NCBI GenBank assembly: GCA_903874275.1
Contig: CAIQRS010000026.1
Span: forward strand, 26,875-90,874
From: an uncultured Anaeromyxobacter sp.
GTDB lineage: Bacteria; Myxococcota; Myxococcia; Myxococcales; Anaeromyxobacteraceae
DNA length: 64,000 bases
Direction of reading: 5' to 3'
Of the stretch, positions 18,041 through 26,496 are shown one piece after another. The notes under the pieces were generated by a model that did no database searches, was not told the origin of the DNA, and saw only the letters and a program-made list of their open reading frames with translations. Every line of letters begins with the position of its first letter. Position 1 is the first letter of the stretch. The position numbers and the translations under genes were made by a program.

Positions 18041-18907
18041 GAGCCCCGTCGCGGACAGCGGAACTCGAAATGTGCCTACCGAGGCGAGGTTGCGAAGTGC
18101 CAAATTGAGACGCTCGGTAGGGCTCGGGTCACGGTTACGCAAAGAAGTGTTTCCCAACTGTCGACCATCCGCGGCGAACCTCAGGTATGAGCTCGAGTCG
18201 GCAGAATCCGCTCCCTCTAAGAATAGACGTGAAATCAGGTCCGGCTGCCCCAGGCCAAACAAATGCAACGGGCGCTCCCCGATCTCTTTTCGAACGTCCC
18301 GTACGATTTCTAGAACGAGCTGATGATTGCGAGCGCGCGGGACTAGCCCGCCAATCGCGAAGCCATCAAAGTGCTCGCCTGCCAAAGCACGAACAGACTC
18401 TCTATAGCCGTCGACGTACAGGCCCTGGACTCCCGCGAAGAGCGGCAAGTCTCTCCGCCTCCGATTCCGCAGTGCCCACAATGAGTTAGCCTGACTCAAC
18501 GCTACTCGCCGGCTCGCCTCGTTCTTGTCGAGGCCCGGGGGACAGGGGAAGTCGAGCGTGAAGGCTACGTCGGCGATCCTTTCCTGTAGGTCGAGGACTT
18601 CGCGCGGATGGATGCGCCTCGCCTCCTCACCTTCACGTTCGATTACCAAGACGCCGAGCCCGTCCTCCTCTTCGACTCGCCCTCCAGGCAGCAGGCATGC
18701 GAACCCGCCTGAGTCCACGAAGAGTGGGATTCGAAGGGAAGGAACAGGCCCCTGTGCGTACGGGTAGCTCACCATCGCCGCTTGAGCGAGCAGTGGCAGG
18801 TACGGTCGGACTAGCGGGTCGAGAGGGAAGTGATTCCCGAAGGTCGTCACCGGGATGAAGGCGGGGAACTTGATGGTGCCGGAACGGGTCTTCAGTTCGC
18901 GGGTCAT
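17987..18907 (-). CDS. Short TGT-family paralogue without zinc site
   Basis: The 306-residue product starts at the ATG at 18907, overlapping the TGA of the helicase gene by 4 bases (ATGA), which implies translational coupling. It carries LFVDSGGFACL at about 62-72 (catalytic DSGGF of TGT), TLDFPCPP, FAGVQG, FAIGGLVPR (glycine-rich base-binding loop), LHLFGLGQPDLI, and ADSSSYLRFA at about 236-245, where TGT has its nucleophilic Asp. It ends soon afterwards with no CxCxxC...H zinc module and is far shorter than bacterial Tgt (about 375 residues). It is thus a reduced DpdA-like or TGT-like protein. It may be an alternative transferase, a base-recognition subunit, or part of a heterodimer with the large DpdA. 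Activity is uncertain but the barrel motifs are intact. Confidence 0.82.
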   Translation of the reverse strand: MTRELKTRSGTIKFPAFIPVTTFGNHFPLDPLVRPYLPLLAQAAMVSYPYAQGPVPSLRIPLFVDSGGFACLLPGGRVEEEDGLGVLVIEREGEEARRIHPREVLDLQERIADVAFTLDFPCPPGLDKNEASRRVALSQANSLWALRNRRRRDLPLFAGVQGLYVDGYRESVRALAGEHFDGFAIGGLVPRARNHQLVLEIVRDVRKEIGERPLHLFGLGQPDLISRLFLEGADSADSSSYLRFAADGRQLGNTSLRNRDPSPTERLNLALRNLASVGTFRVPLSATGLLWASPHWRSQMSRQITT

Positions 18908-21276
18908 GGGGTAGCCCTCAGTTGGGACAACGGTGCCTGCGACGAACCGAACCACCAGCGCTGAAGATCGATTTGCTCGGTCATGGCGGTGACGATGGTC
19001 GCGGCGCGAGCGAGTTCCAGGTCGCCCGACTTCAGGCGGACCGCCATGACGTGCTTGCAGGTGTTCCCCTTCACGAAGTCGGCGCAATCACAGGTGGGGA
19101 CTGGAGTCATTGTGACGAGGTGAGGCTCTAGGCCGCCCGAAACCTCGAAGCCAGCACCGCGGCAAACGACCGTGAGCTCGAGGGCACGGCGGAGCCGATA
19201 CGGATCCACGCCTGCCGGAATGCCTCCCTTAGCTAGCGTCGCGCCAGGCCCATCTTCCCTAAGCGTGGATGCGGAGTGATCGGGAACCAACGCCTCTGCC
19301 GCGGAGATCCACCTGGTGGCGCGGGCCGGCGAGAGGCCTTGCACCTTTGCAAGGTCTTCAGGGCCCGAGAGCGCGAGATCCTCGATGTGCCTGATGCCAA
19401 CCGCCACAAGCCGCCTTGCCATCTTGGGACCGATCCCCGGCACGAATGTGAGTGTCGCCGCTGATTCATCGAGGCCGGCAACGACCATCCGGCGAAGGGC
19501 AGTCACTCGGCGCAGGAGGTCCACGAGGGATTGAGGCGGGGGTTCGGCACCCTTCTGTACCGACCGAACGAGCGCCTCAAAAGCCAGGAGCAACCGGTCG
19601 ACCGACTCCTGAAGGCGCGCCACCTCGTACGGATAACAGTCGAGGTCGTCGGCGACCTGGGCCGGATCACCAATGCGAGTGAGACGTCGCAGGACGAGCG
19701 CCATCTTGAGACTCGCGAGCGCCCGCTTGCCACCAACCTGAAGAAGCGACCGAACCTCGGAGTCAGGGAGGCGTAGGAGACGGGATGGCTCAGGCCCGAC
19801 CAGCCCGGCTACCTCCTCGAGTTCCTCGAAGTTCACTGGGAGCACAGGCTCGCAGTCGGGGCTAGAGCATGCGACGAAGAGCAAGTCGAAGAAGGTCAGT
19901 GGTTGTGCCTCGACGGCTCGCTTGAAGAGCAGCAACGTGGACGGGGCCAGCAGATGACGTGCCGCGATATGGCCAAGCGGCGTGGCGCGGAGGCGAGGCG
20001 CCTTGCCCTCCACCTTCGCGGCCTTCTCGACGAGCATTCCGGCCTGGAGCATTTCGCCAACCAGTCGACCAACCGAGGGCAGTCGCCTCTGATGAGACGC
20101 GAGCGACCGGCCGAACGCCGACTCGAGCTGAGCGGTTGAGAGGCAGAGCCCACTCGCCACCTCGGCAACCAGTTGCTCCGCGAGTTCGGCTGGCTCGGCA
20201 AGGCGCGAGCGAATGGGCTCGAAACGTCCTTCCTCATAGGCTCGAGGTGGCCTTGCCCACGCGGGTGCAATGAGGACCACCTCTCCTGAATCGTCGAGGC
20301 CGGGGCGACCGGCTCGGCCCGCGCGTTGCCAGACGTTGTTCACCGGGAGGGGCCGGAACTCCTCTCCGTCGAAGGTCTGGAGGTCGTGGAGCACCACCTG
20401 GCGGACGGGAAAGTTCACGCCCATTTCGAGCGTGCTCGTCGCTACGACCGCCTGGATCCTGCCCGAGCGAATCCCCTCTTCAACGATCGCTCGAGCGGGC
20501 CTGTCGAGCCCACCATGGTGATGCTCAGCTCGAATGCCAGCCTCACGGAGGAGGCCCGCTAACTGCTCCGAACGGCGCCGGCTCTGCACGAAGACGAGCG
20601 AACGCCCTCCAGCCGTAGCGCACTCTCCAACGACACCGGCGGTGAGGGCAGGCTTCTCGGCGGCCTTTTTGAAGGTAACGGTCCGCCACCGGAGAGGAAC
20701 AGGGCGCCAGTCACTTCCGTACTCGACGGAGTGCAGCCAGTCGGCGAGCTCGAGGCGGTTGCCAAGGGTGGCAGACAAGCCGAGAACGCGAGCGAAGGGG
20801 TTAAGACGCAACATCCGGAGTAGGGCCCCCTCCAGCCGTGCACCGCGCCGAGGTTCTCCAAGAAGGTGGAGCTCATCTGCCACGATGAGATCGACCTCGG
20901 GGATCCAGTGCCACTGAGCACGCCACGAACGAGTGCATGCATCCAGTCGCTCGGGGGTCATGATGAGGAGTTGAGCCTCCGCGAAAGACGGAGCCTTGGG
21001 CCCAGGTGCCTCCCCAGTGAAGACTCCAACGACGAAGGGTGCAAAGAGGGCGCGCCAGCGTTCGCCTAGCTCGCTCGCGAGCGCCCGTAGAGGCGCGAGG
21101 TAGATGGCTCGACGTCCGCGGGCAAGCGAATCTCGAATGGCGTGCTCCGCGAGCCAGGTCTTCCCGCTGCCGGTGGGCATCTGAAGGATGCAGTTGAAGC
21201 CCGTGGTGAGCAGGCCTGCGGCTAGGACCTCTGACTGCGCAGGAGACATTGGTCGGTTGACGATCATCCTGCGCAT
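18904..21276 (-). CDS. Ski2/Hel308-like helicase with HhH and SWIM zinc motif
   Basis: This SF2 helicase of about 790 residues has Walker A MPTGSGKTWLAE near residue 40, LAPLRALASELGERW, TPERLDA, box II VADELHLL, motif III LGLSATLGN, VATSTLEMGVNFP and motif VI WQRAGRAGRPG. After a winged-helix-like region come helix-hairpin-helix sequences (FVPGIGPKMARRLVAVG). Near the end is CDCADFVKGNTCKHVMAVRL, a SWIM zinc motif (CxCx8CxH). I placed the start at the ATG at 21276; a TTG at 21291 and an ATG at 21267 are alternatives. It is the first gene of a two-gene minus operon with the short TGT. A SWIM module may mediate DNA or protein contacts. It is paralogous in plan to the helicase at 21918, on the other strand. 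Confidence 0.88.
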   Translation of the reverse strand: MRRMIVNRPMSPAQSEVLAAGLLTTGFNCILQMPTGSGKTWLAEHAIRDSLARGRRAIYLAPLRALASELGERWRALFAPFVVGVFTGEAPGPKAPSFAEAQLLIMTPERLDACTRSWRAQWHWIPEVDLIVADELHLLGEPRRGARLEGALLRMLRLNPFARVLGLSATLGNRLELADWLHSVEYGSDWRPVPLRWRTVTFKKAAEKPALTAGVVGECATAGGRSLVFVQSRRRSEQLAGLLREAGIRAEHHHGGLDRPARAIVEEGIRSGRIQAVVATSTLEMGVNFPVRQVVLHDLQTFDGEEFRPLPVNNVWQRAGRAGRPGLDDSGEVVLIAPAWARPPRAYEEGRFEPIRSRLAEPAELAEQLVAEVASGLCLSTAQLESAFGRSLASHQRRLPSVGRLVGEMLQAGMLVEKAAKVEGKAPRLRATPLGHIAARHLLAPSTLLLFKRAVEAQPLTFFDLLFVACSSPDCEPVLPVNFEELEEVAGLVGPEPSRLLRLPDSEVRSLLQVGGKRALASLKMALVLRRLTRIGDPAQVADDLDCYPYEVARLQESVDRLLLAFEALVRSVQKGAEPPPQSLVDLLRRVTALRRMVVAGLDESAATLTFVPGIGPKMARRLVAVGIRHIEDLALSGPEDLAKVQGLSPARATRWISAAEALVPDHSASTLREDGPGATLAKGGIPAGVDPYRLRRALELTVVCRGAGFEVSGGLEPHLVTMTPVPTCDCADFVKGNTCKHVMAVRLKSGDLELARAATIVTAMTEQIDLQRWWFGSSQAPLSQLRATP

Positions 21277-21293
21277 GTGTACAGTCGCCAATA

Positions 21294-21321
21294 CACGAAG
21301 TCAAACTATTCAGGATTCGTG
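21294..21321. promoter_or_regulatory. Inverted repeat (CACGAA-N16-TTCGTG) in the divergent gap
   Basis: Perfect 6-base arms separated by 16 bases occupy almost the whole space between the divergent starts at 21276 (minus) and 21325 (plus). It is well placed to be an operator through which the adjacent HTH protein controls itself and the helicase/TGT operon. The arms are short, so chance is not excluded. Confidence 0.45.
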
Positions 21322-21324
21322 AAA

Positions 21325-21921
21325 ATGGAACAATACGCGAAGTACGCATCGAGCGAATCCAGCGAGAAACTCACGACTTCCGAGAACGTTCGTTACCTTC
21401 TCTGGCGTCAACCGGTTGCGCGTGAGAGGTGGGAGGCCACGACCGCCAACTGGGCAGGGTGTGGCATGGAGCGTGCGCGTGCGCTCCTGCGCGGGACCAT
21501 GCCGAACCCGGAGGAGCTTGCAAACCTGGCCGCGGCGGCCAGCGTATCCGAGCCGGACATTGCCTATGGGAGGCTCGCCGACGCCCGAGATATCCTTCTG
21601 GAGAATCTCCGCTTCCTCTTTGAAGGATTCGAGAAGGGGGCGAAGAAGGAACTGGCGATGCAGGTTGGGGTCCACCCCGGAACGATCTCGGAGTGGCTCT
21701 CGGGGCGGCAGCGGCCCACTGGCAAGAAGCTCGACCGGCTCGCTCGAGCCTTCGGCCTCCGGGACGGGGCGCAACTCTCAACCGAGCCCGTCTTCCTCTC
21801 GCTCGACCCCGTTGCTCTTCAGCAACGTCGTGCATGGGTCAAGGAACGGATCGACAAGCTCGACGACCGAACCCTCACCGACCTCTTCCCGGCCCTGAAG
21901 CGTCTTCTGGAGGACCGGTGA
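21325..21921 (+). CDS. HTH transcriptional regulator (XRE-like)
   Basis: The 198-residue reading starts at the ATG at 21325; ribosome-site support is weak. Residues about 100-150 contain KELAMQVGVHPGTISEWLSG and a following RPTGKKLDRLARAFGL, a lambda-repressor-type HTH. An earlier segment (NWAGCGMERARALLRG, PEELANLAAAASVSE) looks like a second, divergent HTH copy. The last part (RRAWVKERIDKLDDRTLTDLFPALKRLL) is a helical, perhaps dimerising, tail. Its TGA overlaps the GTG of the next helicase by 4 bases. Position between two helicase genes and beside a palindrome suggests local regulation of the modification locus. Confidence 0.8.
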   Translation: MEQYAKYASSESSEKLTTSENVRYLLWRQPVARERWEATTANWAGCGMERARALLRGTMPNPEELANLAAAASVSEPDIAYGRLADARDILLENLRFLFEGFEKGAKKELAMQVGVHPGTISEWLSGRQRPTGKKLDRLARAFGLRDGAQLSTEPVFLSLDPVALQQRRAWVKERIDKLDDRTLTDLFPALKRLLEDR

Positions 21922-24263
21922 GAAGAGTTCCGGTCGGACGGTTCGGGTCTTCATCCACGGGGGGTGAGCCCAGCTGGGATTCGTTGGAGCTTCCCGCCCC
22001 TTGGGGCAAGGTAGTCTCCATCCTGGAGGCGGGTCCCTCCCCGCGGGACGTGCAGGCGAAGGCCCTGCGCCGTGGTGGAGTCCTTCGCGACCGCCGGAAC
22101 CTCATCGTCAGCGCACCCACGAATGGTGGGAAGACGCTCGTCGGGCTCCTTGTACTTCTGGAAGCAGTGTCGCGAGGGCGGCGGGCGGTGCTCCTCGAAC
22201 CCCTGCGGGCGCTCGCTCAGGAGAAGGCTGCGGAGCTGCAAGCCAAGGCTGGCGTTCTGGGAGAGGCACTCGGTGTGCCGGTTCGGGTGTCCATCGCGAC
22301 AGGTGACTACCGGCTCGAGAGAGAGACGTTTCGATCGCCTCCGCCGGGTGGAGAGTTGCTCGTGGCAACACCAGAGCGGTTGGAGGCAATCCTTCGAAAC
22401 GCTGAACACGATGGCTGGCTCGAGACGGTGGACGCCGTCTGCATCGACGAGGCCCACCTTCTCGCCTCCCAACGGCGTGGTCCGGTTCTCGAGTACCTGA
22501 CGACATCACTGCTCCACCAGCCTGCACCCCCGCGCATCGTGCTCGCCTCTGCGACGCTGGGAAGCGCCGATCGACTCAAAGCATGGCTGGATCCCTGCGA
22601 CGTGGTGGCCTCCGACGTTCAGCGCCCGCCGATGACACTCGAGGTCTGCTCACTCGAAGGGGAGGAGACGACGGACGCAATGGTCCTGTCCCTGGCGGAG
22701 GAGGCGCTCCGAGCGGACGGGAGCAACCTTCTCGTCTTCGTCTACCAGACAAGGTCAGCCGAGGCCCTTGCCAAGCGTCTCCGGGAGGGACTTGGCCCGT
22801 TAGCAGGCGAGGCAGGGCCGCTCGCGTACCACTCGCAGATGAGCAGGGAGCAGCGCAGTTCGGTGCAGGAGGCATTCAGGGCCGGTAGGAGCCGTTGTGT
22901 CGTGACGACGACGGCACTGGCCCTCGGCGTGAACCTTCCCGTCACCCACGCCATCGTGAGGGACACCCATTTCCCAGGGGAGGGGCCACTCGCCGCTGCC
23001 GAACTGCGTCAGATGGCAGGTAGGGCAGGGCGCGGGGATCGGGAAGGTCACTCCGTGCTCGTCCTGCATCCGCCTGAGGACCGGAGCGCAGAGGTCTTGG
23101 CGGAGCAACTCATCAGCGCATCCTGGCCAGAGATCCGTTCGCACTTCTTGGCAGCTTCGGGACGCAGCGCTAGCGACCCCGGCGACACAGCCGAGCGGGT
23201 GGCTGCCTTTCTGGCTCGTAGAGGCGAGCGGGGTGCGAGCCTCCAAGAGATCGTCACGTTCTTCGAGCGCTCTCTCGCGGGAACCGACAGCGGGCCCTTG
23301 GTCCGCGCGGCAGCAGGATGGTTGCTGGCCCCAGACAGGCTTCTCGCCTGGAAGGACGAACACGGATTGGTCCAATTGACGGCGCTAGGCCGAGCGGCGA
23401 CCCAGGCGACCTATCCGCTGCCGGCGGCAGCCGGATGCGCACGCCTCATCCGCGACCTGCTGGAGCTCGACCCGGAGGACCGTCTGCTAGAGGTCTGGAA
23501 GCCACTCGACTCACTCCTGCTCCTCGACCTGTCATCCGATCGCGCACCCAAGATTCGGAGGTTCAGCGCAGACCTCGTGGACTCGGTCGACGCGTGGATG
23601 GAGGCGAACGCATCTCACGCGCCCGTTCTCTTCGGTCGCTGGATTCGAGGGGCAGCAGGACACTCGAAAGCGGACGAAGTCCTTGGGTCCCTCGGGGTAG
23701 GCGTGGAGGGAGTGGGGTGCGGTCAGCCACTGAGCGGCGAAGCAGCACGCAAAGCAGCCTACGTGGCGGTCTCTCGGGCCATCGTTCTCTTCGAACTCGG
23801 TCGCGGGACGCCGGTGGACAGGCTGGCGAAGGACTGGAAGCTGGAGGCTTTGGAGGGGAAAGAGGAGCGCTGGCGAGACGACATGCTCTGGCTGGCAACC
23901 GGCCTCGCGTCGATTCTTGAAGTCCGCGCCTTCTATCACCATCTGAAGGAGCACTGCGCCGCGGGGCCGGAGCGAGTTCTTCGCGTGAAGCATCGCCTCA
24001 GGGCCTTGCGGCACCAGGTGCTCGAACTACGGGAGGTGCTCGAGTACTGCTCGCCTCTGGGTCCCGTGCTGAGGAGCATTAGAAGGATCAATCCAGGAAA
24101 GGTCAGGGGGGTGGGGGTCCGAACGATCCGGAGGCTTGAAGCAGCTGGAATAAGTTCGCTTGAGTCGCTCGAACGACTAGGCGAAGAAGGCCTGCGGGCG
24201 CTGGGAATCGCGAAACCATTCGCGGCACAAATCGCCGAGTACGTTCGGCGAAGAGCCACGTAG
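21918..24263 (+). CDS. Second Ski2/Hel308-like helicase with C-terminal HhH
   Basis: The GTG at 21918 overlaps the regulator stop (GTGA), giving 781 residues. Motifs are SAPTNGGKTLVGLL (Walker A, about residue 64; Asn replaces the usual Gly-Ser), LEPLRALAQEKA, TPERLEAIL, CIDEAHLL (DEAH box), LASATLGS, TTALALGVNLP and MAGRAGRG. The end has a double HhH-like segment (RGVGVRTIRRLEAAGISSLESL). Domain order resembles the minus-strand helicase at 18904, but without the SWIM motif. Two non-identical Ski2-like helicases in one locus may act on two strands or form a hetero-oligomer (inference). Confidence 0.88.
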   Translation: MRRVPVGRFGSSSTGGEPSWDSLELPAPWGKVVSILEAGPSPRDVQAKALRRGGVLRDRRNLIVSAPTNGGKTLVGLLVLLEAVSRGRRAVLLEPLRALAQEKAAELQAKAGVLGEALGVPVRVSIATGDYRLERETFRSPPPGGELLVATPERLEAILRNAEHDGWLETVDAVCIDEAHLLASQRRGPVLEYLTTSLLHQPAPPRIVLASATLGSADRLKAWLDPCDVVASDVQRPPMTLEVCSLEGEETTDAMVLSLAEEALRADGSNLLVFVYQTRSAEALAKRLREGLGPLAGEAGPLAYHSQMSREQRSSVQEAFRAGRSRCVVTTTALALGVNLPVTHAIVRDTHFPGEGPLAAAELRQMAGRAGRGDREGHSVLVLHPPEDRSAEVLAEQLISASWPEIRSHFLAASGRSASDPGDTAERVAAFLARRGERGASLQEIVTFFERSLAGTDSGPLVRAAAGWLLAPDRLLAWKDEHGLVQLTALGRAATQATYPLPAAAGCARLIRDLLELDPEDRLLEVWKPLDSLLLLDLSSDRAPKIRRFSADLVDSVDAWMEANASHAPVLFGRWIRGAAGHSKADEVLGSLGVGVEGVGCGQPLSGEAARKAAYVAVSRAIVLFELGRGTPVDRLAKDWKLEALEGKEERWRDDMLWLATGLASILEVRAFYHHLKEHCAAGPERVLRVKHRLRALRHQVLELREVLEYCSPLGPVLRSIRRINPGKVRGVGVRTIRRLEAAGISSLESLERLGEEGLRALGIAKPFAAQIAEYVRRRAT

Positions 24264-24292
24264 GGGGGACACCAGGCCCAGGAGTGCTGGAT

Positions 24293-24928
24293 CTAGGCGG
24301 CTTCGCCCTGGCCTCGAATCCTGGCGTCAGCCCTAAAGCCAAGGACAGCGCCAGTCAGTGCCACCAAGAAGTTCTCCACGGCCTCATTCATCTCAGTGTA
24401 CTGGTCCTTCGAGAGTTCCCGCTCGCCCCCGTCGAGAGCAGCATGCGACACCCGGTTCCTTAGCTTTCGAATAATCGCAGTTTCACTTCCCTCCCGCGCT
24501 AGCTGACGCTGGAGTCGTGACGTCGGCGCGATGCGCAAGAACTCTCGCAAGAGTGCATCAGTCCTTCTCGGTGACTCGGATGGCTGCCCTTCTCGGGCCA
24601 CCGCATTTTCCGTCAACGCAGCGATGGCCTCTGACAACTTCTTTGAGATCTCGGCAAGCCCACGAACCGCGTTTGGTGTCTTCTCCTGAATGATCTTGCC
24701 CATGCGGTCCTGGAGTTGGCGCCTAAGGTTGTCGATCTCTTCTATCGTCACGTCCGTCAGCGGCAGGTTGAACTCACGTGCCGCGGCGTACATGGCAGCT
24801 TCCCATGCGCGGCCGAGGCGCAGCCCTGCTTCTGTATAGAAGCCCGCAGTCTCCAGCTTGCCAGCCGCAAGAATCTCGCGCTCGACATCTGGGAAGAATT
24901 GGAACTGGTCGACGGATTGAGCGATCAC
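24293..24928 (-). CDS. HEPN-like protein (211 aa)
   Basis: The start is a GTG at 24928 overlapping the upstream gene's TGA by 4 bases. The protein is almost wholly helical. Near residue 165 it has IIRKLRNRVSHAALDGG, an R-x4-H arrangement as in HEPN RNases, followed by a long helix (MNEAVENFLVALTGAVLGF). The N-terminal part (LETAGFYTEAGLRLGRAWEAAMYAAA) fits the first HEPN helices. HEPN proteins often act as RNases in toxin-antitoxin and defence loci. The partner here is nuclease-like rather than a nucleotidyltransferase. The HEPN call rests on one motif and helix content. Confidence 0.6.
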   Translation of the reverse strand: MIAQSVDQFQFFPDVEREILAAGKLETAGFYTEAGLRLGRAWEAAMYAAAREFNLPLTDVTIEEIDNLRRQLQDRMGKIIQEKTPNAVRGLAEISKKLSEAIAALTENAVAREGQPSESPRRTDALLREFLRIAPTSRLQRQLAREGSETAIIRKLRNRVSHAALDGGERELSKDQYTEMNEAVENFLVALTGAVLGFRADARIRGQGEAA

Positions 24929-26058
24929 GGGTCCCTCCGCAGAGAGTTCAAGTAGCGCTCGACTACGGGCTCTTCAGCGTCGAAGTCCCAAGGGAAGACG
25001 CGCCAGCCGGCCGACTCAAGTTCGTTCACGAGAGCGGCCGTCGGGAAGCGCTTGCCAACAGGCCCCTTCGGTATGTCGTCCGCGAACGGGACTCCAAGAA
25101 GCAGGACCGGATTCAATCCCGTCGGAACATTCGCCGCCCGAAGTAACCAGGCGAGTGTCACCAGTTCCGCGGCCTTGTGACCCGCATGGGCAGGCGATGC
25201 GAGCAGCGACTTGAGCAAGAGGACTTTTCCCCCGGGCAGCCGCGCCCCACGTTCCCTGACGCGCGGTAGCAGAGGACCACGCTTCAGAATGTCCATCTGG
25301 AACGTCAGACCGCACCTTTCCTCAAAGTAGGCGCTGATCGCGTTCTGGAGAACCGAGTGGATGGCGAGTTGTGACAGGCGCGCCCTGAGCCCGAGCTCCC
25401 GGCTACGCACACCTGGTGCCGAGCTCAGGCTGGAGGGAGGGGTAGTCGAATGAAGGACTTGTTGAAGCGCGACCTGAATTCGAGCCGCGAGTGTCCCGGG
25501 GCGAAAGGGGGGGGCCTCGGCGAGATGGTCGAGGGTGAGTGATTCAGCCCACGCCTTGGTGACCATCGCTGGGCTCGAAACCTCAGTTTGGCCTGGGTCA
25601 CCCGTCCGTAGAACCTCCAGAACGTTGGGCCGAACTCTCAGCCGGGCCAAATCTGAGAGAGGCGGCAGCTGACCAAGGTGCAAGACGAGGTCGACTTCTG
25701 GGAGGTGGCGCTGCACGTGCTCCGGGTCCACATTTCCGGAGACGATGAGAACAAGGGGAACGTGCGGCCCGAGCGTCTCGGCGAGCGCGATGCGACTCTC
25801 GAACAACCTCCTGCCCTTCATTGCCAGAAGGTGTTTCGAAACGTCCCCGGTCTTGACCTCTATGGCCAACGGGAAGGGTGCGATCAAGACGAAGTCAAAC
25901 TCGTTCTTGAAGGCGGACTCCTCTCGACGAAACCTCGCAAGGGTTTCGGACGACAGAACTTGGGCCTCGTTCTCGATGAGCCATTCGCGGACCAAGACCC
26001 TTGCCGCGTGCGCCTCCGATCGGGGATCGGGAGCGTGGTCCGGCGGCTTTGCGCTCAT
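24925..26058 (-). CDS. PD-(D/E)XK nuclease-like protein paired with HEPN gene
   Basis: The 377-residue protein starts at ATG 26058. Residues about 45-75 contain KNEFDFVLIAPFPLAIEVKTG, an acidic residue on one strand followed by ExK on the next, typical of NERD/PD-(D/E)XK nucleases. Further on come VPLVLIVSGNVD and a long helical C-terminal part (AAELVTLAWLLRAANVPTG) without a motif I recognise. It is first in a two-gene minus operon with the HEPN-like gene (4-base overlap). It may be an independent two-gene defence or toxin unit lodged beside the 7-deazaguanine locus. Confidence 0.65.
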   Translation of the reverse strand: MSAKPPDHAPDPRSEAHAARVLVREWLIENEAQVLSSETLARFRREESAFKNEFDFVLIAPFPLAIEVKTGDVSKHLLAMKGRRLFESRIALAETLGPHVPLVLIVSGNVDPEHVQRHLPEVDLVLHLGQLPPLSDLARLRVRPNVLEVLRTGDPGQTEVSSPAMVTKAWAESLTLDHLAEAPPFRPGTLAARIQVALQQVLHSTTPPSSLSSAPGVRSRELGLRARLSQLAIHSVLQNAISAYFEERCGLTFQMDILKRGPLLPRVRERGARLPGGKVLLLKSLLASPAHAGHKAAELVTLAWLLRAANVPTGLNPVLLLGVPFADDIPKGPVGKRFPTAALVNELESAGWRVFPWDFDAEEPVVERYLNSLRRDP

Positions 26059-26496
26059 GAGCGGTCCGTAGGGAAGCGGGGTAGAGCAACTAAGGTGAGC
26101 CGGCGTCTGTCGTTTCGCTCCGCGTAGCGGCGAGAACGGCCTCGAGAAGAGCTCCGTATCGCGTCAGCGTGGACACTTTCAGTCTTTCTCATTGCCCGGG
26201 GCGTGCGCAAGGGTGATGTGAGTGCCGTCCGGTGGTTCGAGGCACTTGGATGCTCGCCAGATGTAGCTCAGCGTGGGCCTACAGGGCGACCGAGCCCGAT
26301 TTGAAGAGCAGTGCGCGTCGCCGTGAGCGGCCTGTGGGCGCCATTGGCACTTCCCAAGGAGAAAAAACGTCCGAAACATCGGGATAAGGGAATGGTGATG
26401 GATTCGCCGTTTGAGGCCGTCGGACGGACCATATCGCTCCCTCCGGCAGAATCAGACCCCTGATGCAGGCACCCAAGGGTGCCCAACGGAACAGCA
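26059..26496. other. Intergenic region with no supported gene
   Basis: These 438 bases lie between divergently read modules. Short open frames on both strands lack ribosome sites and recognisable sequence. An AT-richer patch (aaggagaaaaaacgtccgaaacatcgg at about 26357) may hold a promoter for the gene at 26497. Confidence 0.4.
26468..26483. repeat. Perfect palindrome just upstream of the 26497 gene
   Basis: ggcaccc and gggtgcc are fully complementary around aa. It sits 13 bases before the ATG at 26497 and could form a hairpin over the ribosome site or serve as an operator. Confidence 0.35.
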
